DNA from: JBEVNX01 sp040507895
GTDB lineage: Bacteria; Desulfobacterota; Binatia; JACPRU01
Direction: 5' to 3'
NCBI GenBank assembly: GCA_040507895.1
Contig: JBEVNX010000099.1
Coordinates: 1-14,056 of the forward strand
Length of the DNA stretch: 14,056 nt
The notes under the pieces: model-generated
Database searches by the model: none
What the model saw: the letters and a program-made list of their open reading frames with translations, nothing else
Told to the model about the DNA's origin: nothing
Part shown: piece after piece, positions 1 to 5,501 of the stretch
Numbering within the stretch: position 1 is the first letter of the stretch
How the letters are laid out: each line of letters opens with the position of its first letter
Made by a program: the position numbers and the translations under genes

Positions 1-834
1 AAGTTCACCAAGATGCATGGGCTCGGCAACGACTACGTGTACGTCAACGGTTTCGACGTGCACATCGCCGACCCCGCCGCTTTGGCGCGCGCCGTGAGCC
101 CCCGCCGCAAGGGCATCGGCTCCGACGGTCTCATCCTCATACGGCCGTCCTCGGTCGCCGCCGTCGGCATGGAGATGTACAACGCCGACGGCAGCCGCGG
201 CGAAATGTGCGGCAACGGCATCCGCTGCGTCGGCAAATACGCCTGGGAACACGGCCTCGCGCGCGAGCATCCGCTGCGCGTCGAGACCGACGCCGGCATC
301 AAGATGCTGGAGCTCGAGGTCTCGGACGGCAAGGTTCGCAGCGTCAACGTGGACATGGGAGAGCCGATCCTCGACCCCGCCCGCATCCCGGCGCGCTTCG
401 ACGGGCCGACCGTGATCGACGCGCCACTCGAGGTGAGCGGCGAGGTTCATCGCGTCACCTGCGTTTCCATGGGAAACCCGCACTGCGTGCTCTTCCTCGC
501 CGACGTCGGCGCTCTCGACCTCGAGACGATCGGACCACGCTTCGAGCACCACTCGCGTTTTCCCAAGCGCACCAACACGGAGTTCGTAGAGGTCCTGTCG
601 CCGCGCGAGGCGAAGATGCGCGTCTGGGAGCGGGGCTCGGGAGAGACGGCCGCCTGCGGCACCGGCGCGTGCGCAGCCGCCGTCGCAGCCGCGCTGACCG
701 GCCGGACCGAGCGGCGCGTGCGCATCCATCTCCTCGGCGGAGAGCTCGACATCGAATGGCGGGGCGACGGCCACGTCGCGATGCGCGGCGAGGCCGTGGA
801 AGTGTTCACCGGAGAGATCGAGCTCCCCGCGTGA
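1..834 (+). CDS. dapF: Diaminopimelate epimerase, 5' end cut by window
   Basis: Interconverts LL- and meso-diaminopimelate in the cytoplasm, supplying lysine and peptidoglycan precursors. The frame is open from base 1, reading KFTK before the ATG at 13. DapF proteins usually begin MKFTKMHGLGND, so the true start is most likely just outside the window and the ATG at 13 is internal. Counting from that ATG, the two catalytic cysteines are visible: C66 in CGNGIRC and C215 in ETAACGTGAC. The length (about 278 residues with the missing start) is normal for the family. The gene ends 7 bases from the convergent end of the hemY remnant. It has no evident functional link to the respiratory genes. Identification is secure; only the start is uncertain. 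Confidence 0.96.
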   Translation, partial: KFTKMHGLGNDYVYVNGFDVHIADPAALARAVSPRRKGIGSDGLILIRPSSVAAVGMEMYNADGSRGEMCGNGIRCVGKYAWEHGLAREHPLRVETDAGIKMLELEVSDGKVRSVNVDMGEPILDPARIPARFDGPTVIDAPLEVSGEVHRVTCVSMGNPHCVLFLADVGALDLETIGPRFEHHSRFPKRTNTEFVEVLSPREAKMRVWERGSGETAACGTGACAAAVAAALTGRTERRVRIHLLGGELDIEWRGDGHVAMRGEAVEVFTGEIELPA

Positions 835-841
835 AGAGGCC

Positions 842-1192
842 TCAGGCTCTCGCCGAGAGCGGACGCAGCGAAGCTTCGGCGCCTCGTGCGAAGGCCTGCT
901 CCGCCGCGCGCTCGCCCGAACGGATGCAGTCGGGGACGCCGACGGCGCCGCCTGCGACCAGCAGGCCTGGAGCTTCCGGCTTGGCCACCAGGAACGAGTC
1001 CGCGCCGCCCTCAAGAAGAATCCCCGCGGCGCGCTCGGTGCGAATGAGCCCGCCGGCGCGACCGCTCGCCTCCAGCACCAAGACCGAAGGCGGCTCGCCG
1101 CGCTCCCAGACGAGCTCGCAGAGGCGATGGGCCGCGGCGAGCCCCGTGATGCCGCCGCCGACCACCGCGAAGCGAACGTCTCCGGCCTTCAT
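842..1192 (-). CDS. hemY: Protoporphyrinogen oxidase with large internal deletion (remnant)
   Basis: Full-length HemY (about 460 residues) oxidises protoporphyrinogen IX to protoporphyrin IX with FAD, the step before ferrochelatase. This frame encodes only 116 residues. Residues 8-24 hold the dinucleotide-binding glycine motif (VGGGITGLAAAHRL), residues 38-54 the usual E-x-S-x-R-x-GG-x-IRTE segment, and residues 62-73 the GADSF-x-x-x-KPE segment. From about residue 74 the sequence reads like the extreme C-terminus of the family (PGLLVAGG, then VGVPDCIRSGERAA). The substrate-binding middle of the protein is therefore absent while the frame is kept. The ATG at 1192 overlaps the hemH stop as ATGA, so translational coupling is intact. 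The encoded protein is very unlikely to be an active oxidase. Possible explanations are a decaying gene, with another oxidase (HemG, HemJ or a second HemY) elsewhere, or an assembly collapse. Confidence 0.75.
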   Translation of the reverse strand: MKAGDVRFAVVGGGITGLAAAHRLCELVWERGEPPSVLVLEASGRAGGLIRTERAAGILLEGGADSFLVAKPEAPGLLVAGGAVGVPDCIRSGERAAEQAFARGAEASLRPLSARA

Positions 1193-2256
1193 GGCGGAGA
1201 GCTCGACAGCCAGCTCGAGGCGTCGCGAGCGATGCCGAGCAGCGCGTCGACCCACGAGTCTCGGGCGTTGAGCGACGGCACCAGGCGCAGCGTCTCGCCG
1301 CCGTGCGCCCGCCAGTCGTCGACGGCGCGGATGCCGATCTCCTCCAGCGTCTCGAGGCAATCGGCGACGAAGGAGGGCACGACGACGACGGCGCGCTTCA
1401 CGCCGCGAGCGGCTGCGCTTCGCACCTCGTGATCGGTGAACGGTCGAATCCACGGCGTGCGTCCGAGTCGCGACTGAAAGCACACGACGCGTCGCTCACT
1501 CGGCACGCCGAGCTTCTCCGCGAGCAGGCGCGCCGTCGCGAAGCACTGCGCGCGATAGCACTCCGACAGCACCTCCGGCCGCGCGTCCGGCGCCCGCTCG
1601 CAGCAGTCCGATCGCGCGAGACAATGAGACCCCGTCGGGTCGCTCTTGCGGATCTGCCGCTCGGGCAGGCCATGGAAGCTGAAGAACACTCGTTCGGAGT
1701 CGACCTCCCGCAAGATGGGCTCGGCGGCTTCGGCGAGGCAGGCCACGTACCGCGGGTCGTCGTAGAAGGGTGGCACGATCTGCAGCCGCGGCACGTTCCA
1801 CAGGTGCGAAGCGGCCGTGAACACCGCCTCGAGCGAGGAGCCGGTCGCGGCCGAGCTGTGCTGCGGGTACAGAGGGAAGACGACGATGCGACGGACGCCT
1901 TGCTGCAGGAACGAGCGCATCGCGTCGGCGATGGACGGCGAGCCGTAGCGCATCGCCAGCTCGACGGTGGCGGAGCCGCCGAGGCGTTGCTGCACCTTGC
2001 GCGCGAGCTCCCGGCCGTGCACCAGGAGCGGCGAGCCTTCCTTCGTCCACACCTTGGCATACGCCTGCGCCGACCATTTCGGCCGCAGCGGCAGGATGGC
2101 GAAATGGAGTATCAGCCAGCGCAGCGGCTGAGGCACGTCGAGCACGCGCCAGTCGGAGAGGAACTCGCGCAGATAGCGGCGCACTTCGGGAACGCGAGGC
2201 GCCTGCGGGGTTCCGAGGTTGATCAGCAGCAGGCCGGGGACGTCGCGAGGCGGCAT
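1189..2256 (-). CDS. hemH: Ferrochelatase with internal cysteine cluster
   Basis: Inserts Fe2+ into protoporphyrin IX (or coproporphyrin III, depending on lineage) to form heme. The protein has 355 residues, normal for the family. It opens with the typical GLLLINLGTP, has the P-L-Y-P-Q-x-S segment at 128-134, the catalytic histidine H195 in SFHGLPER, FQSRLGR at 260-266 and the C-terminal LETLEEI at 301-307. Cysteines 212, 218, 219, 233 and 238 lie within 27 residues just after the active-site histidine. An internal four-cysteine segment of this kind is known to bind a [2Fe-2S] cluster in the Myxococcus xanthus enzyme, and I infer the same here. The ATG is 6 bases after the SCO1 stop, and the stop overlaps the start of the hemY remnant by ATGA. 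The gene is thus the third of a four-gene leftward operon for heme and oxidase assembly. Confidence 0.95.
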   Translation of the reverse strand: MPPRDVPGLLLINLGTPQAPRVPEVRRYLREFLSDWRVLDVPQPLRWLILHFAILPLRPKWSAQAYAKVWTKEGSPLLVHGRELARKVQQRLGGSATVELAMRYGSPSIADAMRSFLQQGVRRIVVFPLYPQHSSAATGSSLEAVFTAASHLWNVPRLQIVPPFYDDPRYVACLAEAAEPILREVDSERVFFSFHGLPERQIRKSDPTGSHCLARSDCCERAPDARPEVLSECYRAQCFATARLLAEKLGVPSERRVVCFQSRLGRTPWIRPFTDHEVRSAAARGVKRAVVVVPSFVADCLETLEEIGIRAVDDWRAHGGETLRLVPSLNARDSWVDALLGIARDASSWLSSSPP

Positions 2257-2262
2257 GGAATC

Positions 2263-2886
2263 TCAGCGCCCCCGAGACTCGTCGACGAGACGGCGCGAGC
2301 GCCAGAACACCTCGTCGAGACCGAGCGCGTCGCTGTCGTAGATGCCGCGCAGCGCCCCGTTCCCGTCCACGAGGAGGAGCCTGGCGGCGTGTGCGATGTC
2401 CAGAACGCCCCCGTCGGCGCTCTGCGGCTCGCCGAGCGCGACCTGGAAGCCCTCGACGGCGAGCGCACGCACGCGGTCGCGCGGCCCGGTGAGCAGCACC
2501 CAGCGCGAGGAGTCCACGCCGTACGCCGGTAGCGCCGCGCGCAGGCGCTCCGGGGTATCGTAGTCGGGATCGACGCTGATGCTCACCAGACGGATCGTAT
2601 CCAGTGCCTCGTCGCGGAAGCGGTGCTGTAGGGTCGCCATTCCCTTCATCAAGGTCGGACAGACCGAAGGGCAGCGAGTGAAGAAGAAGCTCGCGACATA
2701 GACGTGGCCGCGCAGCTCCTCGCTACCGAACGGCCGCCCGTCGGCGGCGACCAGCGAGAACGCCGGCACTTGCCGCAGCACGGGCGGCGGCGGCGGCACG
2801 CGACGGAGCAGCGGCCTCATCAGAGTCATCAGCGCGCAACCCACCACGAACGCCCACGCGTACGGGTTGCGGAGCCACTGCCTCAT
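2263..2886 (-). CDS. SCO1/SenC family copper chaperone
   Basis: Membrane-anchored thioredoxin-fold protein that in known members delivers copper to the CuA site of cytochrome c oxidase or acts as a periplasmic thiol reductase. The 207 residues start with an uncleaved signal anchor (about 10-25) and a proline stretch (31-35). The copper-binding pair C72 and C76 follows in FFTRCPSVCP, then the SISVDP-x-x-D-TPE segment (102-112), and the third ligand H166 in DIAHAARLLLVDG. All three copper ligands are present, so the protein looks functional. Its ATG overlaps the stop of the upstream small membrane protein gene as ATGA, and hemH follows after 6 bases. The operon suggests a role in terminal oxidase biogenesis, although no CuA-containing subunit is encoded in the window. 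Confidence 0.93.
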   Translation of the reverse strand: MRQWLRNPYAWAFVVGCALMTLMRPLLRRVPPPPPVLRQVPAFSLVAADGRPFGSEELRGHVYVASFFFTRCPSVCPTLMKGMATLQHRFRDEALDTIRLVSISVDPDYDTPERLRAALPAYGVDSSRWVLLTGPRDRVRALAVEGFQVALGEPQSADGGVLDIAHAARLLLVDGNGALRGIYDSDALGLDEVFWRSRRLVDESRGR

Positions 2887-3152
2887 CCCGGACCGGTGAG
2901 CTTCTCGAGGATGGCGGCGTACTTGTGCTGGCGGAGGTTCTGGCGAGCGTTGAGCAGGATGAGCAGGATGATGACCGCGCGAGGCCCGATCGAAAACGTG
3001 GGATCGCGCAGCCGCTCGACGCCGTAGACGACGGCGAGCAGCGCGGCGACCGCGATGCTGACGTTGGAAAGCATGCGGAAAAGCTGCTTCCGCCGGATCG
3101 CCCTGGCGGCGAACGCGCGCTCGCCTTCGGTCATCGTGTCCGTTCCGGCCAT
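2883..3152 (-). CDS. Small membrane protein of unknown function, two predicted helices
   Basis: I do not recognise the family. The 89 residues show a basic, charged N-terminal part (about 1-26), a hydrophobic helix at about 28-44 and a second at about 55-67, then a charged C-terminus. The stop overlaps the SCO1 start by ATGA, which strongly supports that the frame is translated and coupled to SCO1. The ATG at 3152 is used here, but the in-frame ATG at 3134 is preceded by a GGAACGGA stretch and may be the real start, giving 83 residues. As first gene of an operon with SCO1 and hemH, it may assist membrane or oxidase assembly. That is inference from position only. Confidence 0.72.
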   Translation of the reverse strand: MAGTDTMTEGERAFAARAIRRKQLFRMLSNVSIAVAALLAVVYGVERLRDPTFSIGPRAVIILLILLNARQNLRQHKYAAILEKLTGPG

Positions 3153-3296
3153 TGCGGGTCGATCTTTGTGACAGACTCGACCGCGGAATTCCAGATACCT
3201 GGGCTCCGAGGCGAAATCTTCGAGCCTCCCCTGCCGTGCCTCAAGCCGGCCTCGTCAGCGTGCGCCGCCTCTGCCCCATCACGGCTGGCGCGCCCT
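3153..3296. other. Intergenic spacer between corC-like gene and the SCO1/hemH operon
   Basis: This is 144 bases with no convincing coding frame. It contains two weak inverted repeats: GGTCGA at 3157-3162 with TCGACC at 3177-3182, just upstream of the small membrane protein gene, and GAGGC at 3208-3212 with GCCTC at 3224-3228. Neither is followed by a T-run, so I do not call a terminator. The spacer must hold the start signals of the leftward four-gene operon unless that operon reads through from the corC-like gene. I could not identify a good -35/-10 pair. Confidence 0.5.
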
Positions 3297-4643
3297 TCAG
3301 GCTCCGGCAGGCGCCGGCTGCGGCCACCGCAGGCGCACGAGCCGGACCGATCGTGGCGAGGCCTCGACGATCTCGATCTGCGATCCGTCCGGGGTCTGGA
3401 GGTGGGCGCCGCGCTGCGGGATGCGACCGGCGATCTCCATGCAGAGACCGCCGATGGTAGAGCTTTCGCCTTCCGGTAGATCGGTGCCGAGCTCGCGGTT
3501 CACCGCGCGGATCGGAGCGCTGCCGCGCACGAGCGCGCTGCCATCAGGCTCCCGCTGCACCAGTTGCTCCGGCACCGAATGCTCCGTGAAGATTTCACCG
3601 ACCAGCTCCTCCATCAGGTCCTCGAGCGTCACCAGCCCGGCTAGCCCGCCGTGCTCGTCGACGACGAACGCGAGAGAGGTGTGGCGACTCTGCAGATCCT
3701 TCAACAGCTGCGGAGCGGGCATACTCACCGGAACGAAGTGCGTCGGGCGGAGCAGGTCCTCGAGGAAGATGAGCTGTCCCTCCCAGGCCAGGGCCAGTAC
3801 GTCCTTGGCGGTGATGTAGCCGACGATGCTGTCGAGCTTTCCGTCGTACACGGGCATTCGCGTGTGGCCGGTCTCGAGCAGCCGCCGCTTCACCTCCTCC
3901 GGCGTAGCGTCGCGGGGGATGGCGTCGATGCGGCTGCGCGGCACCATGATGTCCGCGGCGGTGAGCTGGTCGAACTCTAGGGCGCGAGAGGCGATCTCAC
4001 CGCTGCTGGCGTCGACGGCGCCCGTCTTCGCCGCCTCCTCGACCAGCTGTCGCAGCTCCTCGCGCGACAGTCGCGACTCGCCGAAGGTCGTGCGATCCCC
4101 GAGCGGGCGCAGCACCAGGTTGGAGCTCTCGGTGAGCAGCCACACCAGCGGCTTGGCCACGAACGAGATCCAGAGCAGCGGCCGGCCGGCGATCCGCGCA
4201 TAAGCCTCGGGGTGGCTGAGCGCGATCGACTTCGGCACCAGCTCGCCAAGCACCAGCGAAAGGTACGAGACCAGCGCGACCACCAAAGCGAGCGCGAGAT
4301 TGTCGCTGTAGGTACCGATCAAGGGCAGCCCCGAGAGAGCCCCGGCAAGCTCGCGTGCCAGCGAGGCACCGCCGAAGGCCGCGGCGCTGGCGCCGACCAC
4401 CGTGATGCCGACCTGCACGGTGGCGAGGAATCGTTCAGGTTCGTTTCGCAGGAGCTGGATCGCGCGGGCCGCTCCCGACCCTCGATCGAGGAGCTGTTGG
4501 AGCCGGGTCTGCCGAAGCGTGAGGAGCGCGATCTCCGCGCCTGCGAAGAGGCCGTTCAGCACGATCAGGGCGAGGATGATGGCCAGCTCGGAAAGAATCG
4601 TAGTCTCGCGGACAAAGACGACCGCGCCTCTCGACCGCAGCAC
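3297..4643 (-). CDS. CNNM/CorC-HlyC family membrane protein with CBS pair
   Basis: Members are tied to Mg2+ or Co2+ transport and are often labelled hemolysin-like; the transported ion is not shown by the sequence. The 448 residues follow the family order. A DUF21/CNNM transmembrane domain spans about 15-200, with N-x-x-FAGAE at 30-37 and GELVPKSIA at 133-141. The tandem CBS domains cover about 225-350, including DIMVPR at 231-236 and DEHGG-x-x-GLVTLED at 329-342. The CorC_HlyC domain runs from about 365 to 440 and ends in a short basic and proline-rich tail. The start is a GTG at 4643; an in-frame TGA lies about nine codons upstream and no ATG sits closer, but the ribosome site is weak. The gene diverges from the act operon and has no clear link to it. 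Confidence 0.9.
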   Translation of the reverse strand: MLRSRGAVVFVRETTILSELAIILALIVLNGLFAGAEIALLTLRQTRLQQLLDRGSGAARAIQLLRNEPERFLATVQVGITVVGASAAAFGGASLARELAGALSGLPLIGTYSDNLALALVVALVSYLSLVLGELVPKSIALSHPEAYARIAGRPLLWISFVAKPLVWLLTESSNLVLRPLGDRTTFGESRLSREELRQLVEEAAKTGAVDASSGEIASRALEFDQLTAADIMVPRSRIDAIPRDATPEEVKRRLLETGHTRMPVYDGKLDSIVGYITAKDVLALAWEGQLIFLEDLLRPTHFVPVSMPAPQLLKDLQSRHTSLAFVVDEHGGLAGLVTLEDLMEELVGEIFTEHSVPEQLVQREPDGSALVRGSAPIRAVNRELGTDLPEGESSTIGGLCMEIAGRIPQRGAHLQTPDGSQIEIVEASPRSVRLVRLRWPQPAPAGA

Positions 4644-4689
4644 TAGATGCCGGGACCGTTCTCGCCGTCAAGGGCGTGGGAAACCCACC

Positions 4690-4717
4690 TTGACCTCTTC
4701 CCTATCGCTACGATAAG
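4690..4717 (+). promoter_or_regulatory. Candidate sigma70-type promoter for the act operon
   Basis: A TTGACC box (4690-4695) and a GATAAG box (4712-4717) are separated by 16 bases on the strand of actA, in the 210-base divergent spacer. The first matches the -35 consensus at five of six positions and the second the -10 consensus at four of six. Transcription would begin near 4724, leaving a leader of about 130 bases. This is pattern matching by eye in a GC-rich genome whose sigma preference is unknown. Confidence 0.4.
4703..4715. repeat. Perfect palindrome TATCG-cta-CGATA overlapping the candidate promoter
   Basis: Two 5-base arms (4703-4707 and 4711-4715) flank a 3-base centre. The element sits between the candidate -35 and -10 boxes and overlaps the latter, where a repressor or redox regulator could act. 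It is one of the few AT-containing stretches in this spacer. No regulator family is implied by the sequence. Confidence 0.35.
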
Positions 4718-4794
4718 CACGCCGGCGAAATTGCAAATCCCTTCCGCGACGCGGTTCCTGATGAGGAGAGAGACGACGGGTTGAGGTCCAGTAG

Positions 4795-4809
4795 CCGCCC
4801 TTCGGGCGG
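4795..4809 (+). other. GC-rich hairpin in the actA leader
   Basis: CCGCCC (4795-4800), a TTC loop and GGGCGG (4804-4809) form a perfect 6-base-pair stem 44 bases before the actA start. There is no T-run after it, so it is not a standard terminator. It might stabilise the transcript or modulate translation of the long leader, or be a chance structure in GC-rich DNA. Confidence 0.4.
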
Positions 4810-4853
4810 GCCTACCGCGTAGATCGGAAGACGCGGGTGTCAGGTGCAAGCTG

Positions 4854-5501
4854 GTGGCACAGATTTTCCCCGAGCGAATGAATCAGCTGCCGTTGATCCT
4901 CGGCATGGCTCTGCCCCTCGGGCTCGTCGGTGCGATCGCGGGCGTCTGGTACTTCTTCTCCCCCTGGTACACTAACGTCGGCTACCAGCCGACCCAGCCG
5001 GTCGCGTACAGCCATCGCCTGCACGCGGGCGAGATGGAGATCAACTGCCGCTACTGCCACGCGATGGTGGAGGTCTCGCCCGCCGCGGGCGTCCCGCCCA
5101 CGCAAACGTGCATGAACTGCCACACGCTCGCGAAGAAGGACAGCCCCCTCCTCCAGCCGATCCGTGACAGCGCGAGCAGCAATTCCCCCATGCACTGGGT
5201 ACGCGTTCACGAGCTGGCCGACTACGTTTACTTCGAGCACGCCCCCCACCTGAAAGCCGGAGTGGGCTGCGTGTCCTGCCATGGCCGCATCGATCAGATG
5301 GAGGTCGTCCATCAAAAGGAGCCACTCAGCATGAGCTGGTGCCTGGACTGTCATCGCGACCCCGGCCCGAACCTCCGGCCGACCGATCAGGTCACCAACA
5401 TGCGGTGGGTGCCGCCCGCCAACCACGCCGAATGGGCGAAGCAAACGATCCGGGAGCGTCACATCGAGCCGCCGGTCGACTGTTCGGGGTGCCATCGGTG
5501 A
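4854..5501 (+). CDS. actA: ActA-like pentaheme cytochrome c of alternative complex III
   Basis: ActA is the periplasmic pentaheme subunit of ACIII, passing electrons between the complex and soluble or membrane c-type cytochromes. The 215 residues hold one hydrophobic N-terminal anchor (about 12-35) followed by exactly five CxxCH heme c sites at 65-69, 86-90, 139-143, 163-167 and 210-214, the last two residues from the end. The GTG at 4854 is chosen because it gives the family-like start MAQIFP and has AGGTG seven bases upstream; ATG 4878 is an alternative. The stop overlaps the actB start as GTGA. It is the first gene of the long rightward operon. The family assignment is strong; the partner set downstream is unusual. 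Confidence 0.93.
   Translation: MAQIFPERMNQLPLILGMALPLGLVGAIAGVWYFFSPWYTNVGYQPTQPVAYSHRLHAGEMEINCRYCHAMVEVSPAAGVPPTQTCMNCHTLAKKDSPLLQPIRDSASSNSPMHWVRVHELADYVYFEHAPHLKAGVGCVSCHGRIDQMEVVHQKEPLSMSWCLDCHRDPGPNLRPTDQVTNMRWVPPANHAEWAKQTIRERHIEPPVDCSGCHR

Noticed and set aside
846..860. GCTCTC-GCC-GAGAGC inverted repeat at the dapF/hemY junction as a terminator
   Set aside because: The 6-base-pair stem lies inside the hemY reading frame and has no T-run on either strand, so terminator function is unsupported, although the site between convergent genes is suggestive.
1303..2532. 409-codon plus-strand frame over hemH and SCO1
   Set aside because: It runs antisense to two genes with intact catalytic motifs, and its composition (Arg, Ala, His, Glu) is that of a shadow frame.
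4820..4830. AGATCGGAAGA resembling the start of a sequencing adapter
   Set aside because: The match stops after 11 bases and the downstream sequence continues into a normal ribosome site and actA, so chance is the simpler explanation.
5339..5497. Upstream ATG extension of actB to base 5339
   Set aside because: The added 53 residues lie wholly inside actA in another frame and resemble no ActB start. The GTG at 5498 has a 4-base overlap with the actA stop and a ribosome site.
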